Shown here one piece after another: positions 24,034 through 33,080 of a stretch of 64,000 bases of DNA (the stretch's first letter is position 1; each line of letters opens with the position of its first letter). Source of the DNA: Mucilaginibacter galii (GTDB lineage Bacteria > Bacteroidota > Bacteroidia > Sphingobacteriales > Sphingobacteriaceae); NCBI RefSeq assembly GCF_014635825.1, contig NZ_BMDO01000005.1, positions 1 through 64,000 on the forward strand, read 5' to 3'. The notes below the pieces were generated by a model. It was not told the DNA's origin. It saw only the letters and a list, made by a program, of their open reading frames with translations, and searched no databases. Position numbers and translations under genes: made by a program.

Positions 24034-27000
24034 GGGATAACAGTTTTTGCAAAAGTGTGGTTAATACTAATTTATTAATGTCAGCATCACCCGTCAATTT
24101 GTTTTCTAATTCGGTGACATATTGATCAAGTTGCTCTGATTTAACCTTTGGTACACGGACAATACTTTTTAGAGACATACTACCAAAGGTGTTGAACTGT
24201 ATATTATAGACCTGTTCTTTTGATTCATCAATTTCAATTGCTGACAATTCCGTTAATCCGTCAAGATCCTGCACCATAGATTTAAACGACTCGTATAACA
24301 CATACTCATCTTCATCACGTAAATTCTCCAACGATTTTCCGACAATAGCTTGGCAAACTGAACTTAGCCAAGCTCTATTGTCATCAAGTAATGAATCAAT
24401 ACGCTGCACAAATGATTTTTGCTTTTGAAGTAGGAGATGGCGTTTTAAATGCTGGTAGCGATGCTGAATCTTTGATTTCATTTCCTCGAAGCCAAGTGTG
24501 GTCTCTTCAAATAGAATATCCTGTTTTATATAATTTTCAAAACGATCAATTAACGAATCAAAGCAAGTACGTATTTCCCGGATGGCATTTTGCAAAGTAT
24601 CGGTATACGTTACCAGTTCATTCGAATGTTCATTCAAATCTTTTAGCGTCGTACCAAGTGCTGTTGGGAACGATTCAAAGAAAGTGTACTCAGGATCTTT
24701 AGATTTGGAAATGGCATCCCGAATTGCCAAGGCCGGCTTACTCAAACGCAAGGTGTTTTTTGCATAGTCCGGCAAAGATCTATAGAATATTAAGAATGGC
24801 TTGATAGTCTCAATGAAGGACACATTGCCTATGCGTTCTTTAATTTCCTGGTCAAGAATGACCCTGTAACTATTAAAAATATCCAGTTTCACACCATCAA
24901 TATCAAATGCTTTAACCTCAAAGTCCTTTGGCTTTTTGACCATTAACTCCAAGGTTTCTTCCGTAATATAAGGAATGAACGCATTGTCTACATACAAAGC
25001 AAAATCGTCTCTTTTCAAGAAAAGAAACGAAGGAACCCAAAAATCAATAAACCCCTGCTTTAACTTAAATGGCTCGGTAGATAGTAATTCAAAAAATTCC
25101 GTTAATGGCTTACGGTTACTCTTGGTACTGTTAAGAAATTTAACACTTTCTTTCCATAGTTTATAAAAACTATCTCCAGGTTTTAACTCAAAACCCGCAT
25201 AAGTTTCATCACGGTAGGGAGCAAGGCCGTTATCTTTCAACAATGACTTAAAAATCATTTTTTCTGGCGGAAACTTATTTTCAGGAATACCAAGATCTGG
25301 TTTATCCCAATGGTTTACCAGGCCTTTAAAATAAGAGCGCTTTGCTGTGTGTATAGCTGAAGAAATTTTATGTTTGTTAACTAATTCGTTTTTAAACTTA
25401 GGTGCATCACAATAGACGTCTTTACATACCTGAGTTAGCAACTGGTTAAATTCCTTCTTAGAACTTATGGCCTCGCTGTCGTTATTCCAAAACCAGACGA
25501 TATCCGTTGAACCTTTGTAAAGATTAGTTAATATATAGTGATTAAGTAGTGTTTTTTCGTGTACTATAATGCTCTCCAACTCTTTTCTAGCAACTCTATC
25601 GTGCTGATTCTCTGTTAATACCTTTTGGGTTTTTTCCAGGTCATATAGCAGTGCTTTGATCTTTTTCGCATTTTTGTAATAGACGAAAATATTGGCGGCC
25701 TTATTAACTGAAAGTTGCTTAATAATATCTTCATCCAACTGATCATTAAAAATCAGCTGTATATAACCATCAATTTCACCAATAGGCTTTATAATTGTCG
25801 GATACTCTGTGATTTCAAATTGAAAATAACGGCTGGTTCCATTGATATAGCTATATTCTTTTGCAAGCACCGGTGAAAACTCAAAGTATTTTTTTAATAC
25901 AGTAGGCACATCCGTAATTGCCGAAACAGATTGATTAGCCTCAATCAGTGCTAGCTCGATATCTATTTCTGTTTCTTCAGTAAGAACATATCTTTTGCTG
26001 TGCTTCCTGTAGCGAATGATACTCTTAGAAACCAAATCTTTTACCAACTCCTCAGCATTATTGATTCCTAAGCAGTATTTAGCATAGCCGGTCAAAAAAT
26101 CTTCGTCCAATATCGACCCGGCATTTGAAAAATTGTTTAATAGGCCAATCGTTTTGATGATCTTTAAATAGCCATTTAGGTTTTTATCAAACGTGTTTTC
26201 AACCTGTTCTATGGCAACTTTAATGGCAGACCACGATGCAGCGTCAGGGTTGTATTTAGAATTTAAGAATGAAAAAAAGTTATTAGTGAGATAATCGAAA
26301 ACATTCGCCAGGTTATAAAATGGATCACTATCGCCAAGTTTAAATTTAGATAAGCTGGCGCTGTCCGTAGACTCCAAAAATGAAAATAATGAACGCTCGT
26401 TTTGGCCATACCGTTGCAGGGAGATAGTAAGTACATTGGCTGCCAGCAAATCGAGAGGGAATAACTTTGCGGCTATTTCCTTACTATACTCCGCTTTAAA
26501 GCCCTTGGAAGTTTCAAACAGAGATAATGCAACCTTCACCGTTCTTTTTAGTGGAACCAATGTTGTTGCTGCCGAAATGTGTTCCGCCGCAAGATAAAGC
26601 AGTTGCTCAACTGGTTCGTTAAAAGTGATCTCCTTAAAACGCCCTTTCACTTTTATCCATTCATGACGTAAGCTTTTATTAAGATCGTATGCGTAGGTAT
26701 CAAAGCTTTGATGAACTGATGTGATCAAAACGATATTATATTTAGAGTTATTGGCAAACTCCGCTAACTGTTGAACAAAATAAAGTTCCTTTTCGGGTCT
26801 ATTTTTTGCAGCATACTCTAAAAATTTACCGAACTCATCGATTACGATAACCAAAACCTGGTTCTTTGAACCGGCCGCTTGATAAACAGCAAACAATTCA
26901 GCAAGGATGTGATCTATTCGGTGCTTTGCTTCATTAACGCCTAAATGTTCAGCAAATACATCTATAATAGATTGATAGCTGCCTACAATTTTTAAAAAAC

Positions 27001-27250
27001 TGCAATTAGAATTAGCAAATAATTTGGTATCAAAATGCTGTGCTTGCCCTATTAGAGTTTGCTCCAAGGCTAACAGGAACGATGACTTTCCAGTGCCATA
27101 GGATCCAATTAAATTAAATGACCTTAAACCTATAGTTATGTCATCTTGAATCTGGTCTACTACTCTTTTGGTATTCGGGGTAGCAATATATTTAAACTCC
27201 CTCGATTCGTCTCGCAGGATGTTTATAGATGGTGAAAATTGCTTGCTCAT
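24026..27250 (-). CDS. sspC: SspC-like large P-loop ATPase
   Basis: A 1074-residue protein with Walker A GSYGTGKS (49-56) and Walker B VLVIVIDEFGKF (132-143). The rest is long, helical and without other domains I recognise. In Ssp systems the ATPase SspC works with the DUF4007 nickase SspB and SspD. It overlaps sspB by 4 bp and sspD by 8 bp, so all three are translationally coupled. The family of large DUF4007-linked ATPases is poorly characterised, so the name rests on context. Confidence 0.8.
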   Translation of the reverse strand: MSKQFSPSINILRDESREFKYIATPNTKRVVDQIQDDITIGLRSFNLIGSYGTGKSSFLLALEQTLIGQAQHFDTKLFANSNCSFLKIVGSYQSIIDVFAEHLGVNEAKHRIDHILAELFAVYQAAGSKNQVLVIVIDEFGKFLEYAAKNRPEKELYFVQQLAEFANNSKYNIVLITSVHQSFDTYAYDLNKSLRHEWIKVKGRFKEITFNEPVEQLLYLAAEHISAATTLVPLKRTVKVALSLFETSKGFKAEYSKEIAAKLFPLDLLAANVLTISLQRYGQNERSLFSFLESTDSASLSKFKLGDSDPFYNLANVFDYLTNNFFSFLNSKYNPDAASWSAIKVAIEQVENTFDKNLNGYLKIIKTIGLLNNFSNAGSILDEDFLTGYAKYCLGINNAEELVKDLVSKSIIRYRKHSKRYVLTEETEIDIELALIEANQSVSAITDVPTVLKKYFEFSPVLAKEYSYINGTSRYFQFEITEYPTIIKPIGEIDGYIQLIFNDQLDEDIIKQLSVNKAANIFVYYKNAKKIKALLYDLEKTQKVLTENQHDRVARKELESIIVHEKTLLNHYILTNLYKGSTDIVWFWNNDSEAISSKKEFNQLLTQVCKDVYCDAPKFKNELVNKHKISSAIHTAKRSYFKGLVNHWDKPDLGIPENKFPPEKMIFKSLLKDNGLAPYRDETYAGFELKPGDSFYKLWKESVKFLNSTKSNRKPLTEFFELLSTEPFKLKQGFIDFWVPSFLFLKRDDFALYVDNAFIPYITEETLELMVKKPKDFEVKAFDIDGVKLDIFNSYRVILDQEIKERIGNVSFIETIKPFLIFYRSLPDYAKNTLRLSKPALAIRDAISKSKDPEYTFFESFPTALGTTLKDLNEHSNELVTYTDTLQNAIREIRTCFDSLIDRFENYIKQDILFEETTLGFEEMKSKIQHRYQHLKRHLLLQKQKSFVQRIDSLLDDNRAWLSSVCQAIVGKSLENLRDEDEYVLYESFKSMVQDLDGLTELSAIEIDESKEQVYNIQFNTFGSMSLKSIVRVPKVKSEQLDQYVTELENKLTGDADINKLVLTTLLQKLLSHE

Positions 27251-28107
27251 GCTTCAGATCTTTTAAATAAAGTAAAAGGAGATTCCGGCTTGTGCTTAAA
27301 TTGAAGTTCTTTAATGCCAGCTTGGTCACTATAGGTAATCCAATCTTTTTCTGCGATTTGCTCGATCAATTCTAACAAAGCGTGTCGGCTTAACGCAAAA
27401 ATGGCTCCTGGGCTATTTTCATCGTTCTCTAATGCATGCAAACTAATAGATGAACCAAACTGCTCATTATCTAATATACTATATAAAAAAACCTGAGGCG
27501 TGAGCGTTGGACGTTCAGCATTATTTATATAATAAATACCCTTCTGTTTAAACTTAAGTAGTTGAAGTTCTGACAAAAGACCTAGGAATGAATCCTCAGT
27601 CAATTTGTTATCTTCTGATTTATTAAGATACATTTTTTTGAACACATCAAAATCATCTCCAACCGTTTTTATATTGCTCGTTTCAAGTTTGCGGGATATG
27701 AAGGCTTGGAAATTCTCTTTAGAAAACTGAATTTTTTCTTTTCTGAACTCATTGAATATCAATGCGTAAATCGATGCAAAGTTCGTTTTGACTAATTTGT
27801 AATGTAAAAGCCAAAGACTTTGGTCGTCCTCTAAATATGGATCAAAACCTGTGTGATCTTTAAACAAAAAATGTGCAAAATCGGTGGGTTGTTCATCAAG
27901 GCCAATGATATCAAATGCTTTAAGCCAAAATTTTATTGCGGTAACCATATTCTTACCAACACCTAATGTTACAACAGCATCGCTTGCTGAAAATGAATGG
28001 CCGTTTTGAATGAAGTCATAGCCTTTCTTTAACCATAAAAGTCTGCAATGGAAGCTTTCATGTCCAGAGAAGGTATTTTTTACAGTTATTGAAGGAGTTA
28101 GTAACAT
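27247..28107 (-). CDS. sspB: SspB: DUF4007 protein, DNA nickase of phosphorothioation
   Basis: The DUF4007 signature opens the protein: NTFSGHESFHCRLLWLKKG (about 11-29) and DAVVTLGVGKNMVTAIKFWL (about 43-62). SspB nicks one strand so that sulfur can be inserted, which makes single-strand phosphorothioate marks. It is the first gene of the ssp operon and has a strong dyad upstream (28144-28172). Without a desulfurase gene nearby the pathway would depend on a host enzyme. Confidence 0.82.
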   Translation of the reverse strand: MLLTPSITVKNTFSGHESFHCRLLWLKKGYDFIQNGHSFSASDAVVTLGVGKNMVTAIKFWLKAFDIIGLDEQPTDFAHFLFKDHTGFDPYLEDDQSLWLLHYKLVKTNFASIYALIFNEFRKEKIQFSKENFQAFISRKLETSNIKTVGDDFDVFKKMYLNKSEDNKLTEDSFLGLLSELQLLKFKQKGIYYINNAERPTLTPQVFLYSILDNEQFGSSISLHALENDENSPGAIFALSRHALLELIEQIAEKDWITYSDQAGIKELQFKHKPESPFTLFKRSEA

Positions 28108-28143
28108 ATATGGACTATACTAATAATTATTAAAATCAAAGGT

Positions 28144-28172
28144 AATAATTGCTAATAATATTAGCAATTATT
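28144..28172. promoter_or_regulatory. Ssp operon operator dyad
   Basis: AATAATTGCTAAT, three bases, then its exact complement: a perfect 13-bp inverted repeat, 37 bp upstream of the sspB start. This position is that of a promoter operator. It is T/A rich and lacks a T-run end pattern for a terminator of the integrase gene, which reads away from here. Confidence 0.6.
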
Positions 28173-28253
28173 TAAGCCTATATTTCGTTAAGCAAATATC
28201 AACTAAGTTATCTGAAATAAAAATAGCTATTTCAATTGTTGAGTTGCAGATTG

Positions 28254-29492
28254 TCAGGATTGTAAACATGTCAATTTTCGCTTCAGTGAGGCCATATCTC
28301 GGCTTATCTTGTTCTCCTGAACTCGCGCATAAATTTGAGTTGTCGTTATTTTAGTATGTCCCAACATTTTACTAACCGTCTCAATCGGCACGTCATTGCC
28401 CAGTGTAACTGTTGTGGCAAACGTATGCCTCGCTATATGGGTGGTTAAATTTTTTTCGATACCACAGAGATCTGCAATCTCCTTTAAATAGGCATTCATC
28501 TTTTGATTGCTTTTAATTGGAAGCAATCTGTTTGTGGCGATGCATCCATGATCGTCTTTGTATTTTTCTAAGATGGCTATTGCTTGGGGGAGCAATGGCA
28601 CGTTTGCGACGATTTCAGTTTTGGTTCTGCTGGTCTCAATCCATAATTCACCATCATTTCTTTTTTGGACATGTGCCGGTGTCAGTTTTTGTGCATCAAC
28701 GAAGGCATAACCAGTGTAACAGCTGAAAAGAAAGCAATCCCTTACCTCTTCCAGTCGCTTAATTTTAAACTCTTTTAGCGAAAGTATGGATAGCTCATGT
28801 TCCAATAAATGTGTCCGGGATACCTTACGTGTGGTGCATTTAAAGGCCAAGAATGGATTATGAGCGATCCATTTGTTATTTACGGCAATGGTCAGAATTC
28901 GTTTTAACCGTTTGATGTAACTCATCGCCGTATTATGCTCAATGCCTTCATGAATTTTAAGATGTTTTTCAAAATTGCTAATAAAAGTAAAATCAAGCCC
29001 GTCAAGTAATAGATCTTGTTTTTTGTACTTCTTGATGATGAAGTCGCCCACCTTGCTTCTTATTGTCTTATATTTAGTTACGGTGGCTTTAACATAGTCC
29101 TTGCCTACCAGGCTTTCGATTTCCCGGTTGTGTTCATCAAACACCTCCAATAAACTCCTGCCCGGCGCATCAACCTCCATTTGACCAGTAAACTTAATTT
29201 TGATGTCGTCTGCGCTAGCCGTCTTACCGTTACGATTGAATTCCATGTAAATCTCGAACAGGTCGTTACTAACCTCATTGATATACTTGTTAGTGATACG
29301 TACATCCTCTCCGCTGCCTTTCATAAAACCTGTTCGCACATCCCATTTCTTGAGATTCAGTTTTTTTTTTAGGGAGATCTCTGCTCTTTTACCCTCCACC
29401 GTAACCCTTGCGTATAAGGGTACAAGGCCATTGTTGTCTGCTTTTGCTTTGTTCGTCCAGAAAAGGACCGAAAAACTTTTAGAATTCTTCAT
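28254..29492 (-). CDS. Tyrosine recombinase/integrase 2 (island integrase)
   Basis: A 412-residue Bacteroidetes-type integrase with the same three domains as 5708-6931. Catalytic Arg is in RDCFLFSCYTGYAFVDAQ, His-x-x-Arg in THIARHTFATTV, and the Tyr in KITTTQIYARVQ. Its start is 216 bp from the right attachment repeat and the arm-type sites lie between, the standard layout of an integrase that made this insertion in tRNA-Asp. Confidence 0.92.
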   Translation of the reverse strand: MKNSKSFSVLFWTNKAKADNNGLVPLYARVTVEGKRAEISLKKKLNLKKWDVRTGFMKGSGEDVRITNKYINEVSNDLFEIYMEFNRNGKTASADDIKIKFTGQMEVDAPGRSLLEVFDEHNREIESLVGKDYVKATVTKYKTIRSKVGDFIIKKYKKQDLLLDGLDFTFISNFEKHLKIHEGIEHNTAMSYIKRLKRILTIAVNNKWIAHNPFLAFKCTTRKVSRTHLLEHELSILSLKEFKIKRLEEVRDCFLFSCYTGYAFVDAQKLTPAHVQKRNDGELWIETSRTKTEIVANVPLLPQAIAILEKYKDDHGCIATNRLLPIKSNQKMNAYLKEIADLCGIEKNLTTHIARHTFATTVTLGNDVPIETVSKMLGHTKITTTQIYARVQENKISRDMASLKRKLTCLQS

Positions 29493-29582
29493 AAAACCAT
29501 GAATTTTTAGTGACCGAATTAATACGTTTTGAACTACTTTGATTTGCTTTGCAATTCATTCAAAATCAACCAATTATGACCT

Positions 29583-29638
29583 ATTCGGTTACCTCAAATT
29601 TAGTGAATCACAATAGGTAACCGAATAGGTAACCGAAT
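29583..29638. repeat. Right arm-type integrase sites
   Basis: Two contiguous copies of AGGTAACCGAAT (29615-29626, 29627-29638) match the pair at 225-248. An inverted copy (ATTCGGTTACCT) lies at 29583-29594. They sit between the integrase start and the right attachment repeat, as expected for attP arm sites. Confidence 0.6.
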
Positions 29639-29674
29639 GATCCATTTTTCTTGGTATGAAACGGGCGCTTATGG

Positions 29675-29712
29675 CATAAAAAAAGCGCCTAAATCATTGA
29701 TTTAAGCGCTTT
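29675..29712 (-). terminator. Terminator after tRNA-Asp
   Basis: AAAGCGCTTAAATCA, one-base loop, and its complement with one mismatch, followed on the minus strand by seven T. It lies 25 bp after the tRNA 3' end, almost wholly to the island side of the attachment repeat, so the island appears to bring its own terminator for the tRNA. Confidence 0.8.
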
Positions 29713-29757
29713 AGATAGGTTTTGTCACCTTTTTAGCGGAATGGACGGGACTCGAAC
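29709..29757. repeat. attR: right 49-bp direct repeat of the island
   Basis: It matches 125-173 in 47 of 49 bases. It covers the 3' end of the intact tRNA-Asp gene (29737-29757) and 28 bp beyond. Confidence 0.85.
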
Positions 29758-29810
29758 CCGCGACCTCCTGCGTGACAGGCAGGCATTCTAACCAGCTGAA
29801 CTACCACTCC
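29737..29810 (-). tRNA. tRNA-Asp (GTC)
   Basis: All four arms pair on the minus strand: acceptor GGAGTGG with CCATTCC (one G-T), anticodon GTC in the loop CTGTCAC, T arm GCGGGTTCGAGTCCCGT and discriminator G. The CCA end is not encoded. It is the integration target of the island. Confidence 0.95.
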
Positions 29811-29872
29811 TCCCGTTTGGGACTGCAAATATAGGAACTAGTATGTGCAATCCCAAAATTATTTTAAAAAAA

Positions 29873-30946
29873 TTATGCCACAGTGCCTTCTTTAAGCTTT
29901 TCTGCATTTTCTGCAAATTGTAACGATTCCATAATCTCTTGTAAATCACCATTCATTACGTTTGGCAGGTTGTAAATGGTTAAACCTATGCGGTGCTCGG
30001 TAACACGGCCTTGGGGGTAATTATAGGTACGTACCTTGGCCGAACGGTCACCGGTAGACACCATGGTCTTCCGTTTCTTTGAAACTTCTTCGAGGTGTTT
30101 CTGCAATTCCATTTCGTAAACGCGCGAACGCAGTACCTGTAAAGCTTTATCGTAATTCTTCAACTGCGATTTCTGATCCTGGCACTGGGCCACAATACCC
30201 GTAGGTACGTGGGTTAAGCGCACGGCAGAGTAAGTAGTGTTTACCGACTGACCACCCGGACCTGAAGCACAGAACAAATCTTTACGAATATCACTAACCT
30301 GTAAATCTATATCAAATTCATCCACTTCAGGCAATACCACCACGGTAGCAGCCGAAGTATGCACACGCCCTTGTGTTTCTGTGTCAGGAACGCGTTGTAC
30401 GCGGTGTACGCCCGATTCAAACTTGAGTGTACCATAAGCATCATCGGCCAGTATGTTTAGCACAACCTCTTTATAACCACCACTGGTGCCCTCGGTAAAA
30501 TCCACCAGTTCGGTTTTCCAGCCACGGCGCTCACAGTAGCGCATATACATACGGTAAAGATCGCCGGCAAAAAGGGCAGCCTCATCACCACCGGTACCAC
30601 CACGAATTTCAATAATGGCATGCTTGGCGTCTTCAGGATCTTTAGGTACCAGCATGAGGCGTATTTCTTCCTCTTTTAAATCGCGCTGCTCAATCAGTTC
30701 ATCAAGCTCTATTTTGGCCATTTCCCTAAAATCAGCATCCTTCTCAGTAGCTAAGATTTCTTTGTTGGCATCAATGTTACTCATTATATTCTTGTAGATC
30801 TTGTATTGCTCTACAATAACGGTTAAGTCTTTATACTCTTTACTTAGCTGCGCAAAACGCTTCATATCAGCCATGGCATCCGGGCTGCTTAATTCTTCTT
30901 CAACCGTTTGCCAGCGGTCGCGTATAAGTTCTAATTTCTCTAACAT
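29873..30946 (-). CDS. prfA: Peptide chain release factor 1
   Basis: A 357-residue class I release factor with the GGQ catalytic motif (ASGPGGQSVNTTYS, near 228) and the PxT codon-recognition triplet as PDT (RVQRVPDTETQGR, near 186), which makes it RF1 (UAA/UAG). The N-terminal coiled region is of normal length, and no frameshift is needed, unlike RF2. It ends 62 bp from the tRNA-Asp gene on the same strand. Confidence 0.97.
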   Translation of the reverse strand: MLEKLELIRDRWQTVEEELSSPDAMADMKRFAQLSKEYKDLTVIVEQYKIYKNIMSNIDANKEILATEKDADFREMAKIELDELIEQRDLKEEEIRLMLVPKDPEDAKHAIIEIRGGTGGDEAALFAGDLYRMYMRYCERRGWKTELVDFTEGTSGGYKEVVLNILADDAYGTLKFESGVHRVQRVPDTETQGRVHTSAATVVVLPEVDEFDIDLQVSDIRKDLFCASGPGGQSVNTTYSAVRLTHVPTGIVAQCQDQKSQLKNYDKALQVLRSRVYEMELQKHLEEVSKKRKTMVSTGDRSAKVRTYNYPQGRVTEHRIGLTIYNLPNVMNGDLQEIMESLQFAENAEKLKEGTVA

Positions 30947-31316
30947 GGTTTGTTATTCTCTCTTTTCTGGAAAATCAGTTGCAGTGCTTTATAGGGCACG
31001 GTAGTCCCGCTTTACGCTGCAAGTTTTTGCCACAGCCCTTGATTCCTACCCGCAAAAAGCTTTACGCTGCAATCGGGTTTAGTTAACACAGGCTTATGCA
31101 AAAAGCTAACAAAAGTACGCATTTTCAGATACATATGCAGCTACAAAATAAGGTTACCCGGTAACGGCAAAGTAAAATCAGCCGGTGCAATGTACTGCCC
31201 GCTTTCTCCATTAGTAGTTGAAGCAGGTAACAGCCCTGTGGCAAAAGCCGTGTGTTATAAGCGAAAAACTTGGACCGTAGTTAAACAGGCTTGTTGGTTG
31301 TTGTTAATGATCGATT
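30947..31316. repeat. Noncoding gap with short exact repeats
   Basis: The 14-mer GCTTTACGCTGCAA occurs at 31009-31022 and again at 31059-31072, each followed by or preceded by CCCG and poly-A/T stretches. It looks like part of an interspersed noncoding repeat. No open frame or RNA gene is evident in the rest. The prfA promoter should be at the low end. Confidence 0.35.
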
Positions 31317-32072
31317 TTATTCCTTAGGCTCAAAATACCGCAACTCCACAACGCTGTTCTCCAATGTTGCGTAAGAATTATAGTGGATCCACTCACCCAG
31401 GTTAATGTAGCGACTGCCGCCGTTTAGCGCAATATCTAACGGCAAATGGCGGTGGCCAAATATGAGGTAATCATAATATTCCGTTTTCAGCATGTCTTTG
31501 CAATAGCTTACCAGCCATTCCTGTTCGTCGCTTTTACGCTGCTCGTTGTCTTTTTGGGCAAGGCGGCTATGCCTCGACCAGTAGTTGGCTACACCAACAC
31601 CAAAATTGGGATGCAGTCGCTCAAAAAGCCATTGGCAAAGCCTGCTACGGAATACTTTCTTAAGCACCTTGTACTTACCGTCGCCAGGGCCCAGGCCGTC
31701 GCCATGGTGCAGGTACAGCTTTTTACCCTGCCGCTCAAGCACCAGTTCGTCGTTAATAATGGTGGCATCCAGCTCCTGCACAAAATAGTCGAACATCCAC
31801 ATATCGTGGTTACCTTTAAACAGGTAGAGCTTAATGCCAAGGTCAACCAATTCGGCCAGCTTACCCAAAAAGCGGATATAGCCTTTGGGTACTACGGTTT
31901 TATACTCAAACCAAAAATCAAACACATCGCCCACTAAAAAAAGCTCGCTGGCATCGTGCTTAATGGTATCCAGCCAGCGCACAAAGCGCGCTTCGCGCTC
32001 GCGGGAGCTGGTATAGCTTAAAGCGCCCAGGTGGATATCGGATGCAAAATAGATTTTATTACGAGCGGTCAT
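31317..32072 (-). CDS. lpxH: LpxH-like UDP-2,3-diacylglucosamine diphosphatase
   Basis: A metallophosphoesterase of 251 residues with ASDIHLG (10-16), VGDVFDFWFE (near 48), KGNHDMWMFD (near 89) and LHHGDGLGPGD (near 125), then GHRHLP near 207. The VGDVFDFWFE and GDG(L)GPGD patterns are those of LpxH, which makes lipid X for lipid A at the inner membrane. Single-gene unit downstream of prfA. Confidence 0.85.
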   Translation of the reverse strand: MTARNKIYFASDIHLGALSYTSSREREARFVRWLDTIKHDASELFLVGDVFDFWFEYKTVVPKGYIRFLGKLAELVDLGIKLYLFKGNHDMWMFDYFVQELDATIINDELVLERQGKKLYLHHGDGLGPGDGKYKVLKKVFRSRLCQWLFERLHPNFGVGVANYWSRHSRLAQKDNEQRKSDEQEWLVSYCKDMLKTEYYDYLIFGHRHLPLDIALNGGSRYINLGEWIHYNSYATLENSVVELRYFEPKE

Positions 32073-32228
32073 GTATGGCTCAAAAATAGGCTTTTAGGTT
32101 GAAAGGAGGAAGCGGAGTGGTAAGGTGCGGGGTGTTGGGGAGCGAAGTGCGGGGAATGAGGTAGTTTGGGATCGGGGTTATAAAGGTGCGAGGTATTAGA
32201 GAGCGGGGTTCGGGTTACCCTTTCAACA

Positions 32229-32261
32229 AAAAAACCCCGCAGGTTGGCCTGCCAGGGTTAT
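32229..32261 (-). terminator. Terminator
   Basis: AACCC and GCAGG arms around TTGG (hairpin with small bulges), followed on the minus strand by seven T. It is placed about 120 bp after the outer-membrane protein stop, with a REP-like element between. Confidence 0.6.
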
Positions 32262-32278
32262 TCTAAGCTATCTAAAAA

Positions 32279-32365
32279 CGTCATTGCGAGGTACGAAGCA
32301 ATCTCTGCGTAGACTAATCAAGCAATTACCTTTCGTGTGCGATTGCTTCGTACTTCGCAACAACG
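32279..32365. repeat. Interspersed inverted-repeat element
   Basis: Arms of 25 bp (CGTCATTGCGAGGTACGAAG at 32279 and on; complement at 32341-32365) match in 22 positions around 37 bp. The GTCATTGCGAGG...GAAGCAATC phrase is a common interspersed palindromic repeat in bacterial genomes. It is noncoding. Confidence 0.6.
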
Positions 32366-32383
32366 GCTATCTTGAAATCTTCT

Positions 32384-32962
32384 TTACAATATCTTAAAGC
32401 CAATGCTCAATGCCCAAAGGTTAGCACGCTGGCCGTAACTTTCGTTAATTTTAGTTAAGCCACCTTCATAACGTAAATCGGCGGTAATGTTGCCTATATC
32501 CACACCGGCACCGGCCTGAAAACCTAAAGTACTGTTCTTGTAGTTACCAAAATCGGCTATCACCGTTTTAACATCATTATTCTTACTTAAATTATATGAG
32601 TAAACAGGGCCAGCCATAGCACGTACGTTAATGGAGCCTGCGCTTAGCAATTTACGGCCTAATAATAACGGAACATTTAAAGTGGTAAAGGTAACTTTAC
32701 CATTGGCGGTTGTAGTATTGCCGCTGCTGCTGCCTTCAAATTTACCGCCACGGCTGCCTAAGTAAACCTCGGGCTGTAAGTACCATGCGTTACCCACACG
32801 GGCAAATAAGCCGGCCTGGTAACCCGTAACTGATGATTCGCTCAGGTTATCGGTATTGATCTTGGAAAAATTGATGCCGGCTTTTACGCCTAACATAGCC
32901 TGTGCTTTAGCTCCTGCAATAGTTGCTACCAGCAATGCTATACTCAAAATGTACTTTTTCAT
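32384..32962 (-). CDS. Outer-membrane beta-barrel protein (porin-like family)
   Basis: A 192-residue protein with a signal peptide (MKKYILSIALLVATIAGAKAQA) and a barrel start AMLGVKAGINFSKINTD, followed by repeating strands and a final aromatic-rich strand (NLWALSIGFKIL). This is the OMP_b-brl_2 type of small eight-strand barrels in Bacteroidota. Cargo or ligand unknown. Confidence 0.85.
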   Translation of the reverse strand: MKKYILSIALLVATIAGAKAQAMLGVKAGINFSKINTDNLSESSVTGYQAGLFARVGNAWYLQPEVYLGSRGGKFEGSSSGNTTTANGKVTFTTLNVPLLLGRKLLSAGSINVRAMAGPVYSYNLSKNNDVKTVIADFGNYKNSTLGFQAGAGVDIGNITADLRYEGGLTKINESYGQRANLWALSIGFKIL

Positions 32963-33080
32963 GCTTTTTAAAATTTAAGGTTAAAGGGTATGATGTTTAT
33001 TAAGTTCAATAGTTTAACCAAAGGAAACAGAATTTTTGTTGCCGCTGGTGCCGATGCGCTTTTTTTATATTTTTGTATCC

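Larger units (their letters stand above)
174..29708. mobile_element. Integrated mobilizable defence island in tRNA-Asp
   Basis: The element lies between the two 49-bp repeats. It encodes an integrase close to the right repeat (28254-29492), a second integrase (5708-6931), a relaxase and MobC, but no type IV secretion genes or coupling protein. It is therefore best read as an integrative mobilizable element that needs a helper for transfer. The cargo is mainly anti-phage defence: HNH, EVE-like and GmrSD-like genes, a type III CBASS operon, and an Ssp phosphorothioation operon with a DndB-like neighbour. Two integrases suggest that it may be a fusion of two elements. Confidence 0.8.

Noticed and set aside
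174..29708. Classification as a self-transmissible conjugative element
   Set aside because: No VirB4-like, coupling protein or other Tra genes are present, so only mobilization is supported.
31446..31937. Open frame antisense to the lpxH-like gene
   Set aside because: Mirror frame of a high-GC gene; no domain and no ribosome site.
32100..32220. G-rich purine-skewed stretch, possible G-quadruplex
   Set aside because: G runs are irregular and mixed with A; no clear four-tract pattern near a promoter. It seems to be low-complexity intergenic DNA.
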